From NCBI RefSeq assembly GCF_009906955.1, contig NZ_CP047656.1:1567501-1631500 (forward strand): a stretch of 64,000 nt of DNA. Reading direction: 5' to 3'. Position numbers and translations under genes: made by a program. The notes beneath the pieces are model-generated. The model saw nothing but the letters and a program-made list of their open reading frames with translations. It did no database searches and was not told the origin of the DNA. Source of the stretch: Paraglaciecola mesophila. GTDB taxonomy: Bacteria; Pseudomonadota; Gammaproteobacteria; Enterobacterales; Alteromonadaceae. Positions 26,047 through 36,197 of the stretch are shown here, in pieces. Position 1 is the stretch's first letter. Each line of letters opens with the position of its first letter.

Positions 26047-26301
26047 ATGACCAGTCGTAAAAAAACCGAAAACTTAAGCTTTGAAGAATCAATGCAAGAG
26101 CTCGATAGCATAGTCAATCAAATGGAAGAAGGTGAGCTAAGTTTAGAAGATGCGTTAAGTCGTTTTGAACGAGGTGTCCAATTAGCTCGTCACAGCCAAA
26201 ACAAGCTCAAACAAGCCGAACAAAAAGTTCAGATTTTAATGGGTCAAGACGAGCAAGCACAGCTGGCTGATTTCGACCCCGCCAATACCCAAGACAAATG
26301 A
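26047..26301 (+). CDS. xseB: Exodeoxyribonuclease VII small subunit
   Basis: An 84-residue protein, two helices forming a coiled coil: LSFEESMQELDSIVNQMEEGELSLEDALSRFERGVQLARHSQNKLKQAEQKVQIL is the full family signature. With XseA (not in the window) it degrades single-stranded DNA to oligonucleotides in the cytoplasm. Its stop overlaps the ispA start by four bases (ATGA), as in other gammaproteobacteria. Confidence 0.97.
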   Translation: MTSRKKTENLSFEESMQELDSIVNQMEEGELSLEDALSRFERGVQLARHSQNKLKQAEQKVQILMGQDEQAQLADFDPANTQDK

Positions 26302-27188
26302 CATTCGACATCCTACAAAAACGTGTTCACCAGCGCGTTGACGCTTTGTTACAAGCGCAGATAAATACTCTTGATGAACACGCACCTCGATTAAAAAGTG
26401 CCATGCAGTATGCCTTGTTAATGGGTGGAAAACGCATGCGACCTTTTTTGGTTTATGCTGTCGGCGAAGCCTTAGGGGGAGAACAATCTGATCTTGATGC
26501 CCCCGCCCTAGCGCTGGAGTGTATTCATGCTTATTCCTTGGTGCATGATGACTTACCTGCGATGGACGACGACGATTTACGCCGCGGACACCCCACGTGT
26601 CACATTCAGTTTGATGAAGCCAATGCTATTTTAGCCGGTGATGCTCTGCAAACATTGGCTTTTGACATTATCGTTAATTATCCATTGTCAGATTTTGCCA
26701 ATGTGCAACGTATAGAGTTGGTGCGTATTTTGAGTCAAGCGTCTGGTTACGACGGCATGTGTGGTGGCCAAGGAATTGATTTAGAGTCCACGAACAAACT
26801 GATTTCTCAAGCACAATTGGAATTATTACACAGTAAAAAAACCGGTGCGCTTATCACTGCAGCGGTAACGATGGCATCCGTGTTGTGTCCGTCAGTTAGC
26901 GATGAAAGTAAAATGCTATTGCAGCAATATGCATCCACCATTGGCTTAGCGTTTCAAGTGCAAGATGATATTTTAGATGTAGTTGGTGACTCAAAAACGC
27001 TTGGGAAACCCCAAGGTTCGGATCAAGAGCAAAATAAAAGTACCTACCCTGCATTGCTTGGTCTGGAAGGCGCGCAGGCTTATCTTGCCCAACTTCATCA
27101 AGAAGCACTTCAAGCTTTGACTGCTTTACCTTACAATACGCAGGTGTTGAAATCATTTACCGATTTCGTCATTCATCGTAATCACTAA
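26298..27188 (+). CDS. ispA: (2E,6E)-farnesyl diphosphate synthase
   Basis: A 296-residue prenyl transferase that condenses IPP with DMAPP and GPP to farnesyl diphosphate, precursor of quinone tails and undecaprenyl phosphate. Both aspartate-rich motifs are intact: DDLPAMDDDD at residues 84-93 (the chain-binding motif of bacterial FPP synthases with two extra residues) and QVQDDILD near 225, followed by GKPQGSDQEQNKSTYP. GGKRMRP binds IPP. Overlaps xseB by four bases, and dxs follows after 45 bases. Confidence 0.97.
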   Translation: MTFDILQKRVHQRVDALLQAQINTLDEHAPRLKSAMQYALLMGGKRMRPFLVYAVGEALGGEQSDLDAPALALECIHAYSLVHDDLPAMDDDDLRRGHPTCHIQFDEANAILAGDALQTLAFDIIVNYPLSDFANVQRIELVRILSQASGYDGMCGGQGIDLESTNKLISQAQLELLHSKKTGALITAAVTMASVLCPSVSDESKMLLQQYASTIGLAFQVQDDILDVVGDSKTLGKPQGSDQEQNKSTYPALLGLEGAQAYLAQLHQEALQALTALPYNTQVLKSFTDFVIHRNH

Positions 27189-27233
27189 TTACGAACGATA
27201 CATCATCATATAATAATAGTAGAAACGTACCTC

Positions 27234-29099
27234 ATGACCCTGGATTTAGCCCACTACCCGCTGTTAGCTTTAGCGGACACGCCCGAGCAATTGCGCGAGC
27301 TTCCTCAAGACAAACTAAAGCAAGTCGCGAAAGAATTACGTCAATATTTACTCACTAGCGTAAGCCAAAGTAGTGGTCATTTTGCCTCTGGGTTAGGCAC
27401 AGTTGAGCTAACCGTTGCCCTACATTATGTGTACAACACCCCATTTGACCGGCTTATTTGGGATGTGGGCCATCAAGCCTACCCCCATAAAATATTAACT
27501 GGCAGACGTGACCGTATGCCAACAATCCGTCAGAAAAACGGCTTGCACCCTTTCCCTTGGCCTAATGAAAGTGAGTACGATACCTTTGCCGTTGGTCATT
27601 CATCTACCTCTATAAGTGCCGCTGTAGGCATGGCGGTGGCAGCCGAAAAAGAAGCCTTGGGTAGAAAGGTGGTTGCGGTTATCGGTGATGGCGCAATGAC
27701 CGCAGGTATGGCTTTTGAAGCCCTAAACCATGGCGGTGACATAGATAAAGACATGCTGGTTATTTTGAACGATAACGAGATGTCAATTTCAGAGAACGTA
27801 GGGGCATTAAATAGCCACCTCGCTCGTTTGCTGACAGGTAATTTCTTTAACTCTATTCGCGATGGCGGTAAAAAGCTGCTTAGCAGCGTACCTCCAATCA
27901 AGGAATTCGCCAGTCGTGCAGAAGAGCACATCAAAGGCATGGTCGTACCCGGCACCATCTTTGAAGAATTAGGCTTTAATTACATTGGTCCAATTGATGG
28001 CCACGATGTGAATGGCGTGGTCGATACGCTTAAAAACATGCGTAATATAAAAGGTGCGCAAATTCTCCACGTCGTTACCAAGAAAGGCAAAGGCTACGAA
28101 CTAGCAGAAAAGGATCCGATTAAGTTTCACGCCGTACCTAAGTTCAACCCGTCTGCCGACGGACTACCTAAAGCTGCGCCAAGCGATCCAACGTTTTCAA
28201 ACATATTTGGTCGTTGGTTGTGCGATATGGCAGAGCAAGACCCCAAACTTATGGCTGTCACACCAGCTATGCGTGAGGGATCAGGCATGGTGGCATTTTC
28301 ACAAAAGTTCCCTGAGCAGTATTTTGACGTGGCAATCGCCGAACAGCACGCTGTAACATTTGCCGCAGGCCTTGCCAAAGAAGGGCAAAACGCCGTAGTT
28401 GCTATTTATTCTACCTTTTTGCAACGCGCATACGATCAGGTTATTCATGACGTAGCCTTGCAAGAACTGCCTGTGCTGTTCGCCATCGACAGAGCCGGTG
28501 TTGTCGGCGCCGATGGCCCGACCCATCAAGGTGCATTTGATATTCCATTTTTACGCTGTATTCCTAATATGGTGATCATGACCCCTGCGGATGAAAACGA
28601 ATGTCGCCAAATGCTTTATACAGGCCACACCTTGAATAAACCCGCTGCGGTGAGATACCCCAGAGGTTCAGGCACAGGTGTGACACCTAATACCGCTATG
28701 CAAGCGCTAGAAATAGGGAAAAGTCGCACTATTCGCCAAGGCGAAAAAATTGCTATTTTGAATTTTGGTGTGCTGCTGCCGTACGCAGAAAAAGCCGCAG
28801 AGGTGCTCAATGCGACTGTGATTGATATGCGCTTCGTGAAACCGCTAGATACTGAGGCAGTTGCCAGCGTTGCCAAAGATCACGAGTTGATCATTACCCT
28901 TGAAGATGGCGCTATCACAGGTGGAGCAGGTGGTGCAGTAGCAGAATACTTGCTAAGTACCGTGCATACGAGTCGATTACTGCAAATAGGCTTACCAGAT
29001 GAGTTTATAATGCAAGGTACGCAAACAGAAATGTACGCCGAAATAGGCATGGATGACGCGGGTATCGTTGCTAAAGCACAGGCATTTTTTAATCAATAA
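27234..29099 (+). CDS. dxs: 1-deoxy-D-xylulose-5-phosphate synthase
   Basis: A 621-residue thiamine-diphosphate enzyme that joins pyruvate and glyceraldehyde 3-phosphate, the first step of the MEP isoprenoid pathway; the product also feeds thiamine and pyridoxal synthesis. Visible are [10 protein letters not shown] and [14 protein letters not shown] at the N-terminus, the ThDP/Mg motif [15 protein letters not shown]...NDNEMSIS, and the transketolase pyrimidine and C-terminal domains ([40 protein letters not shown]). Length matches E. coli Dxs (620). It closes the xseB-ispA-dxs operon. Confidence 0.98.
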   Translation: MTLDLAHYPLLALADTPEQLRELPQDKLKQVAKELRQYLLTSVSQSSGHFASGLGTVELTVALHYVYNTPFDRLIWDVGHQAYPHKILTGRRDRMPTIRQKNGLHPFPWPNESEYDTFAVGHSSTSISAAVGMAVAAEKEALGRKVVAVIGDGAMTAGMAFEALNHGGDIDKDMLVILNDNEMSISENVGALNSHLARLLTGNFFNSIRDGGKKLLSSVPPIKEFASRAEEHIKGMVVPGTIFEELGFNYIGPIDGHDVNGVVDTLKNMRNIKGAQILHVVTKKGKGYELAEKDPIKFHAVPKFNPSADGLPKAAPSDPTFSNIFGRWLCDMAEQDPKLMAVTPAMREGSGMVAFSQKFPEQYFDVAIAEQHAVTFAAGLAKEGQNAVVAIYSTFLQRAYDQVIHDVALQELPVLFAIDRAGVVGADGPTHQGAFDIPFLRCIPNMVIMTPADENECRQMLYTGHTLNKPAAVRYPRGSGTGVTPNTAMQALEIGKSRTIRQGEKIAILNFGVLLPYAEKAAEVLNATVIDMRFVKPLDTEAVASVAKDHELIITLEDGAITGGAGGAVAEYLLSTVHTSRLLQIGLPDEFIMQGTQTEMYAEIGMDDAGIVAKAQAFFNQ

Positions 29100-29126
29100 C
29101 GGCCCAGTACACATGAGCCGTTTATT
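29098..29126 (+). terminator. Possible weak terminator after dxs
   Basis: AACGGC and GCCGTT flank a 13-base loop, followed by TTATTG. The T-tract is poor, so the call is weak. Confidence 0.35.
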
Positions 29127-29166
29127 GATTAAACGGCGCGCCTTTTTCTAACTGCAAAAAGAACAC

Positions 29167-29610
29167 TTAACGCTGAGCCAATAATCTATCTAGGTGATTG
29201 GCAAACGCTTGCTTTTCTTTGTTGCCATAAGCGCTTGGCCCACCCGTTTGAACACCGCTGCTACGCATGGTATCCATAAAATCACGAATATTTAAGATGC
29301 TACCAATGCTTTCTTTGGTGTATAGCTCACCCCGCGGATTAAGCGCATGCGCCCCCTTAGCGATAACTTCTGCGGCTAACGGTATATCGGCTGTGATCAC
29401 TAAATCGTTCGCAACACATTGTTCAACGATATAGTCATCGGCCACATCAAAACCACTTTGTACTTGAATACTAGTAATATTTTTATCAGGGGGAACAGGA
29501 ATATGTTGATTAGCAACCAAGGTCATTTCAACCTGAGTGCGCTGTGCAGCCTTAAATAAGATTTGTTTTACTAATACTGGACATGCATCCGCATCGACCC
29601 AAATTTTCAT
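29167..29610 (-). CDS. yaiI: UPF0178 family protein YaiI
   Basis: A 147-residue cytoplasmic protein of the YaiI/YqxD (UPF0178) family. It starts [23 protein letters not shown], with the conserved WVDADACP, and contains [31 protein letters not shown] plus [21 protein letters not shown] at the end. The fold is PIN-like with conserved aspartates, so nuclease activity is suspected, but no function has been shown. A single gene convergent with dxs. Confidence 0.93.
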   Translation of the reverse strand: MKIWVDADACPVLVKQILFKAAQRTQVEMTLVANQHIPVPPDKNITSIQVQSGFDVADDYIVEQCVANDLVITADIPLAAEVIAKGAHALNPRGELYTKESIGSILNIRDFMDTMRSSGVQTGGPSAYGNKEKQAFANHLDRLLAQR

Positions 29611-29730
29611 AATGTTCCTTGTCGACTAATTTATTAACACAGAAGAGAACGCACCAACGCACCTATTCAAATGCACATGCTAGGTTTTTCTACGCATAAG
29701 CTTGCGCACAAGTGACGATACTTAAAGGCG

Positions 29731-30219
29731 CTACAGCCAGCCCAAATAAAGCGTGATATGCATAATTACCAGTGCAAATAAGCCGGCCAGAATATCGTCA
29801 ATCATAATGCCAAAGCCGCCATGCACTCTGGCATCTAAATAGCTAATCGGCCACGGTTTTAAGATGTCAAAAATGCGAAAGAGAGCAAAGCCCAACAACA
29901 CAGTTTGCCAACTCAATGGGACAGCGATCATCGTAATTAGCAAACCGGCTATTTCATCCCAGACGATAGATGAATCATCATGCACCATCATATCCTGGGC
30001 GGTTTTACCGCATAGCCAGATACCGATTACTGACGCAACCAAAGTGACCAACAAATAGCCTGTTAGCGAAGTGCTATACCCAAGCAAATAGACTAATGGT
30101 ATCGCCGCGATCGTACCGAATGTACCAGGCGCTTTAGGTGCTAAACCGCTGCCAAAGCCTAACGCTAAAAAGTGGATGGGATTAGCCAGCGATACCCGCT
30201 TTCGAATATGCCGATCCAT
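29731..30219 (-). CDS. pgpA: Phosphatidylglycerophosphatase A
   Basis: A 162-residue membrane enzyme that dephosphorylates phosphatidylglycerophosphate to phosphatidylglycerol. The motif LALGFGSGLAPKAPGTFGT at the N-terminus and DDSSIVWDEIAGLLITM (acidic metal-binding residues) are intact, and four hydrophobic helices are present, ending with GGFGIMIDDILAGLFALV. The start overlaps the thiL stop by one base; thiL-pgpA is the usual order. Confidence 0.95.
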   Translation of the reverse strand: MDRHIRKRVSLANPIHFLALGFGSGLAPKAPGTFGTIAAIPLVYLLGYSTSLTGYLLVTLVASVIGIWLCGKTAQDMMVHDDSSIVWDEIAGLLITMIAVPLSWQTVLLGFALFRIFDILKPWPISYLDARVHGGFGIMIDDILAGLFALVIMHITLYLGWL

Positions 30220-31226
30220 TATGCCCGCTTAGTATTATTGTGTTGGCTGCTGACCTCATTATGACTGAAGTGCTCGAAGCCCGTTTTACTGTAAGCGTAG
30301 CTTTCATCATTGAACTTTAAGTCAACTTTACCCACTGCACCATTGATCTGGCCTATACAGGTAGCAGGTACGTTACTGCTTGCTAAAACGCGCTCAACAC
30401 TGCTTTTTTGCTCTTCACTTACGGTGAAAAGTAATTCGTAGTCATCACCTGAGCTTAACGCGTAATGAAACGCAGTATCTCGCTCAACTGACTCTAGCAT
30501 GGCAGGAGATAACGGCAGCTTATCAAGTTGCAAACACACGCCACACTGAGAAGCATGTAAAATATGCTTAATGTCAGCCAGTAAACCATCAGATATATCA
30601 ATACAAGCACTCGCTACGCGGCGTAGACTTGTACCCGCAAAGACCCTAGGTGACGGATAATGTAACCGATTTAGTAAGTATGTGGAGTGTTCTGAGTTCG
30701 TAACTTGTGCTTGATTAAGCAGTATATCTAGTCCTAGGCCAGCATCACCTAACGAACCGGTCACATACACAAAATCACCCGGCTTCGCCCCTGAGCGCTT
30801 TAACGCTTGATCAGCGGCCACGAAACCTTGAGCCGTGATAGTAATAGCCAGTGGACCTTGCACCGTATCACCACCAATAAGCTGGATTGAGTAATACTCA
30901 GTCAACTCTTTGAAGCCTTCCGAAAACGCTTCGAGCCACTTTTCATCAACATCTGGCAAAGACAGCGATAAACTTAGCCAAGCGGGCTCAGCCCCCATAG
31001 CAGCTAAGTCGCTTAAGTTTACCGCAATGGCTTTTTGTGCAATGGCTCTAGGGTCGGCATCTGGTAAAAAGTGTACGCCGCTGACGAGTGTATCTGTCGT
31101 CGTAGCAAGGGCCTGACCAGTAGGAATTTGGGTAATGGCACAATCATCGCCTATGCCTAGCAGTACATCCTTGCGCTGAAAACTTACATCGCGAAAATAG
31201 GTATCAATTAACGAAAATTCTTTCAC
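30219..31226 (-). CDS. thiL: Thiamine-monophosphate kinase
   Basis: A 335-residue enzyme that phosphorylates thiamine monophosphate to thiamine diphosphate using ATP. Seen: GIGDDCAITQIPTG near residue 25, ATTDTLVSGVHF, the AIAVNLSDLAAMGAEP motif, GGDT, SGDDYELLFTV and CIDISDGLLADIKHI, all Mg/ATP-binding parts of the PurM-like fold. It follows nusB by about 70 bases and is coupled to pgpA by overlap. Confidence 0.96.
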   Translation of the reverse strand: MKEFSLIDTYFRDVSFQRKDVLLGIGDDCAITQIPTGQALATTTDTLVSGVHFLPDADPRAIAQKAIAVNLSDLAAMGAEPAWLSLSLSLPDVDEKWLEAFSEGFKELTEYYSIQLIGGDTVQGPLAITITAQGFVAADQALKRSGAKPGDFVYVTGSLGDAGLGLDILLNQAQVTNSEHSTYLLNRLHYPSPRVFAGTSLRRVASACIDISDGLLADIKHILHASQCGVCLQLDKLPLSPAMLESVERDTAFHYALSSGDDYELLFTVSEEQKSSVERVLASSNVPATCIGQINGAVGKVDLKFNDESYAYSKTGFEHFSHNEVSSQHNNTKRA

Positions 31227-31297
31227 ATTCTTATTTTAAAACTCTGAGATTAAAGGGAATACACAGCCTGTGTCACTCCCTAAAATATAACGATATC

Positions 31298-31720
31298 TTA
31301 TGACAATTCGTGTTTGCGAAGGGTCTTAATTGCTTTGTCTAGCACACCATTGACGAACTTATGGCTCTCTTCAGCGCCGAACGACTTAGCTAACTCAATC
31401 GCTTCATTAATCACGACTTTGTATGGGACATCAACACGCTCAACAAGTTCGTATGTCGCCAATCGTAAAATGGCATTTTCGACAGGATCAAGCTCTTCTG
31501 GCAAACGACCTAAGTAAGGCTTTATTTTGGCGTCTAACTCTGCGGTTTTACGCACGACTGCGCGAAGTAATTCAAGAAAGTACTCGGTATCTACGTCTTG
31601 CATATTATTGCTAGTGACAATACTGAGCTCTACTTGATCAAGTGGATTTTTTGACATCTGCCAAGAGTAGACGGCTTGAACCGCAAGCTCTCTGGCTTTA
31701 CGACGGGCTGCTGGTTTCAC
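31298..31720 (-). CDS. nusB: Transcription antitermination protein NusB
   Basis: A 140-residue RNA-binding protein that forms the boxA-binding complex with NusE (S10) in rRNA antitermination. All-helical: [22 protein letters not shown] at the start and [51 protein letters not shown] at the end are the full family pattern. It begins directly after the ribH stop; the ribH-nusB-thiL order is standard. Its own target, a boxA, is at 200-212 in this window. Confidence 0.97.
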   Translation of the reverse strand: MKPAARRKARELAVQAVYSWQMSKNPLDQVELSIVTSNNMQDVDTEYFLELLRAVVRKTAELDAKIKPYLGRLPEELDPVENAILRLATYELVERVDVPYKVVINEAIELAKSFGAEESHKFVNGVLDKAIKTLRKHELS

Positions 31721-32197
31721 CTACTCTGCCCCTTCGATATTGGCCATAACATTAACCATTTCAAGCGCCCCTAGAGCAGCTTCAGCACCTTTATTACCCG
31801 CTTTTGTACCAGAGCGCTCTATGGCTTGCTCAATACTGTCAGTGGTGATAACGCCGAATGAAACAGGAATACCAAATTCAAGTGATACTTGAGCTAATCC
31901 CTTGTTGCATTCACCAGCTACAAACTCAAAGTGTGGCGTACCACCGCGAATAACTGCACCTAACGCGATGATCCCATCAAAGGTACCTTTTTCCGCAAGC
32001 TTTTTAGCCGCGATAGGCAGCTCGTATGCACCGGGAACGCGAACCAAAGTGATATCTTGGTTGTTTACTTCACCGTGACGCTCAAGCGTATCTAATGCGC
32101 CTTCAACCAAACTCTCAACAACAAAACTGTTGAAACGTGACACAACCAACGCAAATTTTTTGCCTGTTGCGCGAATATTGCCTTCAATGATATTCAT
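31721..32197 (-). CDS. ribH: 6,7-dimethyl-8-ribityllumazine synthase
   Basis: A 158-residue enzyme that joins 5-amino-6-ribitylaminouracil and 3,4-dihydroxy-2-butanone 4-phosphate to lumazine, the penultimate step of riboflavin synthesis; it forms a 60-subunit or pentameric shell. Seen: [58 protein letters not shown] (phosphate-binding and catalytic His) and [16 protein letters not shown]. Directly abuts nusB. Confidence 0.97.
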   Translation of the reverse strand: MNIIEGNIRATGKKFALVVSRFNSFVVESLVEGALDTLERHGEVNNQDITLVRVPGAYELPIAAKKLAEKGTFDGIIALGAVIRGGTPHFEFVAGECNKGLAQVSLEFGIPVSFGVITTDSIEQAIERSGTKAGNKGAEAALGALEMVNVMANIEGAE

Positions 32198-32394
32198 GCC
32201 TAATTAGCCCTAACTATAAAAAATGGCGCGTATAATAGCACAGCACTATATGATCCCAAACAGCTTAATGCGCTGTTTATAAAATAGTCATTATCTATGG
32301 TGAAGCATTTTGTAGATCAGGACGAAATCAAAGTTCGGGGAGACGTTTAAGCGAATAGCGCTCATCAACTGATGAAAAACGTGTAAAAACAAAA

Positions 32395-32421
32395 AACGCC
32401 TGGCAAGCAGGCGTTTTTAGA
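32395..32421 (-). terminator. Rho-independent terminator after ribBA
   Basis: On the minus strand AAAACGCCTGCTTGCCAGGCGTTTTTTG: stem AACGCCTG/CAGGCGTT with a short loop and a T run, 20 bases after the ribBA stop. It separates ribBA from ribH, so ribH-nusB-thiL-pgpA probably has its own promoter. Confidence 0.85.
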
Positions 32422-32441
32422 GTTTGCGATTAACTGTTTAG

Positions 32442-33539
32442 CTAATCTACGTACTCAACCACTTCTAAACCATAACCAGATAACGCGTGGTACTTCTTAG
32501 GTCGGCTTAGCAAACGCATTTTCTTCACGCCGAGGCTAGCAAGTATTTGGCTGCCTACCCCTACAGTGCGCGAGGTGCCAGTCCATGCAGCGCCGACCGG
32601 TTTCTCGCCGTTGTCTTCAGCTTCAAACTGTTTTACTTGCGTCAATAGGTCTTCGTCTTTACCCAGTAACACCAACACTCCACCTTCAGCGGCGATACGT
32701 TTTAGCGCTTGCGGTAAGTTCATGCTGCGCTCGATAGCACGCTCTGAACCAAGTAAATCACTTAGCGTATTGTGCAAATGCACGCGCACCAGTGTGGGTT
32801 CACTCGGGTTGATATCACCTTTGCTCAGCGCAAAGTGCACTTGGTTATCAATTGAATCTTTGAAGGTGACCAAATCAAATTCACCGTACTCTGTTGGCAG
32901 TTTGCACTTTGCCACTTGTTCGATGGTGGTTTCATTTAAATTACGATACTCAATCAAATCGGCAATGGTACCAATTTTAAGGCCATGTTTTTTCGCGAAC
33001 TCTTGCAACTCTGGGCCGCGGGCCATGGTGCCGTCTTCATTAAGTATTTCAACGATTACAGAAGCAGGCTCTAAGCCAGCTAAACGCGGTAAATCCACCC
33101 CTGCTTCGGTATGTCCCGCACGGTTTAATACCCCACCCTCTTTAGCGATAAGGGGGAATATATGCCCTGGCTGCACAATATCATTGGCCGTGGCATCCGT
33201 GGCAACCGCTGCCAAAATAGTACGCGCTCGATCTGCGGCAGAAATACCTGTGGTCACCCCTTCACGCGCTTCGATTGATACGGTGAAGTTAGTCGAGAAT
33301 TGCGCACCATTGTTATCTACCATCAAGGGTAAATTCAAACGCTTACACCGCTCAGCTGTCATGGGCAAGCAAACCAAACCCCGCGCGTGCGTGACCATAA
33401 AGTTAATGTCTTTGGGAGTGACGCACTCGGCGGCCATAATCAAATCGCCTTCGTTTTCACGATCTTCGTCATCCATTAAGATGACCATTTTGCCTAGACG
33501 AATGTCTTCGATAATTTCTGCTGTTGTGTTCATTGCCAT
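32442..33539 (-). CDS. ribB: 3,4-dihydroxy-2-butanone 4-phosphate synthase with degenerate GTP cyclohydrolase II domain
   Basis: A 365-residue two-domain protein. The N-terminal half (1-205) is a complete DHBP synthase: [17 protein letters not shown] (Mg-binding acidic loop), [10 protein letters not shown], and [16 protein letters not shown] with the catalytic His/Glu region. It makes the four-carbon unit of riboflavin from ribulose 5-phosphate. The C-terminal half resembles GTP cyclohydrolase II but lacks the zinc-binding C-x10-C-x-C motif: the corresponding stretch reads [16 protein letters not shown]. This is the RibBX form described in Shewanella and relatives, in which the second half has no cyclohydrolase activity. 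A separate ribA must exist elsewhere in the genome. Confidence 0.93.
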   Translation of the reverse strand: MAMNTTAEIIEDIRLGKMVILMDDEDRENEGDLIMAAECVTPKDINFMVTHARGLVCLPMTAERCKRLNLPLMVDNNGAQFSTNFTVSIEAREGVTTGISAADRARTILAAVATDATANDIVQPGHIFPLIAKEGGVLNRAGHTEAGVDLPRLAGLEPASVIVEILNEDGTMARGPELQEFAKKHGLKIGTIADLIEYRNLNETTIEQVAKCKLPTEYGEFDLVTFKDSIDNQVHFALSKGDINPSEPTLVRVHLHNTLSDLLGSERAIERSMNLPQALKRIAAEGGVLVLLGKDEDLLTQVKQFEAEDNGEKPVGAAWTGTSRTVGVGSQILASLGVKKMRLLSRPKKYHALSGYGLEVVEYVD

Positions 33540-33632
33540 AATAATGTGATTCTTTTTGGTTGTGTCTTAGGGTTAGCAGTTATCTGCATGTCTCAATGTG
33601 TATAAAAGCACACGACTGTACTTCAACAGGCG

Positions 33633-34298
33633 CTAGCGTAAAAAGCCATTCTCGGCTAGAAACGCCATACTGATATCTGATTTTTGCTGGCCTGACTCTG
33701 CGGCTTTATCACCAAGCATTAAACGCTCAAGATAACGAGCCACCACGTCTACCTCTAAATTAATTTTAGTGCCTTTTTTATAGCCACCTATAATGGTTTC
33801 TTGCAGGCTGTGGGGAATAAGGGTAATCAAAAATTTGGCACCGTCTACGGCATTCACCGTCAAGCTGACACCGTCCACTGTGATGGAGCCTTTTTCCGCT
33901 AAGTAACGGGCTAAGTCTTTTGGCGCTTGCACCCAAATTTCCACGTAACGCCCAACAGGGTTAACGGATATCACTTCGCCAACACCATCTACATGCCCGC
34001 TGACAATGTGCCCACCAAAGCGAGAAGTAGGCAACATGGCTTTTTCTAAGTTAACCTTGCTCCCGGCTTTATAGTCCGCAAAGCCACTGCGCTTGATGGT
34101 CTCGTGAGACACGTCAGCACTAAAACCACTCGAATTCATGTCTACCACGGTTAAGCACACACCGTTGTTGGCGATACTGTCACCTAGCGCCACATCCGAC
34201 ATATCCAATTTATTCACCCGTATACGCAGGCGAATATCATCCCCGGTTGGGGTTAAAGATTCGATGTGCCCCACATCTTCAATTATTCCGGTAAACAT
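33633..34298 (-). CDS. ribE: Riboflavin synthase (alpha chain)
   Basis: A 221-residue enzyme that converts two lumazine molecules to riboflavin and the pyrimidine. It starts MFTGIIEDVG, the classical opening, and has two tandem lumazine-binding barrels (1-97 and 98-205) with VSHETIKRSGF and ...SLTVNAV-type motifs. GGHIVSGHVDGVGEV marks the start of the second barrel. It lies between ribD and ribBA in the riboflavin gene group. Confidence 0.97.
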   Translation of the reverse strand: MFTGIIEDVGHIESLTPTGDDIRLRIRVNKLDMSDVALGDSIANNGVCLTVVDMNSSGFSADVSHETIKRSGFADYKAGSKVNLEKAMLPTSRFGGHIVSGHVDGVGEVISVNPVGRYVEIWVQAPKDLARYLAEKGSITVDGVSLTVNAVDGAKFLITLIPHSLQETIIGGYKKGTKINLEVDVVARYLERLMLGDKAAESGQQKSDISMAFLAENGFLR

Positions 34299-34443
34299 AA
34301 TGTCTTTTCACTCATATTAACTGTGTAGTCCGCTTTTAAACATCCCGCTGATTTCAAACGAACAGGCTATGTTAAACGGACACCCTATACCAAACACGCC
34401 AGTTATCTACGTTATGTACGGGTCACTAGGCGTGGGTAGTAAA

Positions 34444-35562
34444 TTATGTGAAGCGCGCCGTCAGCTTTAAATCAGGGCCGACTTGGCGTACATCCTGCCA
34501 TTGTAATTCAAAAGCTTGCTGCATTTGGGTTAATTCGTCTACAGCAAATAAATCTCGGCCTTTATCCCCTAATAGTTTGGGCGCTTGGTACAAAATCAAT
34601 TCATCTATTAATTTATTCTGTAATAGTGCCCCGGCAAGCTTCGCCCCTGCCTCTACCCAAATGTGGTTAAACCCGCGCTGGCCAAGATGTTTCATTACAT
34701 CTTGCAGGTCAAGTTGCGCACCGTTTGATTGGGCTTGATATTGCTCAACATGCTCAGGAAACCCAGCGCTATTTGGCTGGCTATTGATAATCACAATGGG
34801 AGACGATAAAGCAAATAAATGCAGATCAGGGTGCATCTGGTTGCGCCCATCGAGCAAAACTCGCACAGGTTGGCGTAAATTCGCTTCTGCTACTTCATTT
34901 TTAGCAAAACCCAATTCGCTGTAACGCACATTCAATGAAGGGTTATCTGCCAAGACTGTACCCGAGCCAGATAATATCGCACAGCTTGCTGCTCTATGAC
35001 GCTGCACGTCTTCACGGGCTAAGGGCCCGGTGATCCACTGGCTTTCACCGTTATTTAACGCCGTTTTACCGTCTAAGCTTGAGGCTAACTTAACAGTTAC
35101 CCAGGGCATGCCCGTTTTCATACGTTTGATAAAACCGCGATTAAGCGCCTTGGCTTCACTTTCAAGTAAACCACTGCTCACCTGTACACCCGCGTCACTG
35201 AGTTTTTGTAAACCACTGCCGGCCACCAGCGGGTTTGGGTCAACCATGGCGGCAACAACACGTTTCACCTCCGCTTTTAATAATGCGTCGGAGCATGGAC
35301 CTGTGCGTCCCTGATGATTGCACGGCTCTAATGTGACATAAGCGGTCGCGCCTTTGGTGCGCTCACCCGCTTGGGCAAGGGCATGAATTTCTGCATGGGG
35401 AGTCCCGGCTTTTTGATGCCAGCCTTGGCCGACAATATTGCCTTGAGCGTCAGTGATAACACAGCCCACATTGGGATTAGGCGAAGTGGTGTACTGGCCT
35501 TTTTCAGCCAAACGGATGGCCAAAGCCATCATTTTTGCGTCAAGCGCAGAGAATTGCGTCAC
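34444..35562 (-). CDS. ribD: Bifunctional riboflavin deaminase/reductase RibD
   Basis: A 372-residue bifunctional enzyme carrying out the second and third steps of riboflavin synthesis. The N-terminal deaminase domain (1-145) has the zinc motif HAEIHAL and PCNHQGRTGPCSDAL. The C-terminal NADPH-dependent reductase (150-370) has VTVKLASSLDGKTAL and HIWVEAGAKLAGALL. nrdR is just upstream at 50 bases, the usual nrdR-ribD arrangement. I see no FMN riboswitch in front of any of the rib genes here. Confidence 0.97.
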   Translation of the reverse strand: MTQFSALDAKMMALAIRLAEKGQYTTSPNPNVGCVITDAQGNIVGQGWHQKAGTPHAEIHALAQAGERTKGATAYVTLEPCNHQGRTGPCSDALLKAEVKRVVAAMVDPNPLVAGSGLQKLSDAGVQVSSGLLESEAKALNRGFIKRMKTGMPWVTVKLASSLDGKTALNNGESQWITGPLAREDVQRHRAASCAILSGSGTVLADNPSLNVRYSELGFAKNEVAEANLRQPVRVLLDGRNQMHPDLHLFALSSPIVIINSQPNSAGFPEHVEQYQAQSNGAQLDLQDVMKHLGQRGFNHIWVEAGAKLAGALLQNKLIDELILYQAPKLLGDKGRDLFAVDELTQMQQAFELQWQDVRQVGPDLKLTARFT

Positions 35563-35620
35563 TCTACAACCTTATTAATTTAACTCGAGGGCACAGAAAA
35601 AACATGAATCATTCGCCATG

Positions 35621-36070
35621 CTAGTCACCCAAACGCGCGATTTCTTCGCCAAATTCGCGAATATCTTCGAATGAGCGATACACAGAGGCAAAGCGCACAT
35701 AGGCCACTTTATCCAGCTCTTTAAGGGCATCCATAATCAAATTCCCCAAGTATTCACTAGTGATCTCGCGCTCACCTGTGGCACGCATAGCCGATTTAAG
35801 GCGACTGATACACTGCTCCACTTGCTCGGTACTCACTGGGCGTTTTTCAAGGGCACGCTGCAAACCAGCCCGCAGCTTATCTTCGTTAAACGGCTCACGA
35901 GAGCCATCACGCTTAACCACGCGAGGCATGACTAATTCAGCCATTTCAAAAGTAGTGAAACGCTCTTTACACATAGTACATTCACGACGGCGGCGCACTT
36001 GGTGCCCGTCAGCCACTAAGCGAGAGTCAATCACCTTGGTTTCTTGGATAGAACAGAAGGGACAAAACAT
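35621..36070 (-). CDS. nrdR: Transcriptional repressor NrdR
   Basis: A 149-residue ATP/dATP-sensing repressor of ribonucleotide reductase genes. Zinc ribbon MFCPFC...CTMCKERF (Cys3, Cys6, Cys31, Cys34) binds DNA, and the ATP-cone domain follows ([30 protein letters not shown] ... [16 protein letters not shown]). Length matches E. coli NrdR (149). Its targets are not within this window. Confidence 0.98.
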   Translation of the reverse strand: MFCPFCSIQETKVIDSRLVADGHQVRRRRECTMCKERFTTFEMAELVMPRVVKRDGSREPFNEDKLRAGLQRALEKRPVSTEQVEQCISRLKSAMRATGEREITSEYLGNLIMDALKELDKVAYVRFASVYRSFEDIREFGEEIARLGD

Positions 36071-36197
36071 AACGTTCTCTTGTACCGGAAATTTGCCCGT
36101 AAATTACCAAAAAAACGCCAAAGTTGATAGGAGTATGAGTTACCGTCTTCAATTAGACTAAATTAACGACGTTTGTTGGCTTATTAGCCCAATTAAA

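Noticed and set aside
32566..33549. 327-codon ORF opposite ribBA
   Set aside because: Antisense shadow of a well-conserved gene; low-complexity S/P/T-rich translation with no domain.
32198..36070. FMN riboswitch before the riboflavin genes
   Set aside because: I looked in front of ribD, ribE, ribBA and ribH on the minus strand for the RFN conserved blocks and did not find them.
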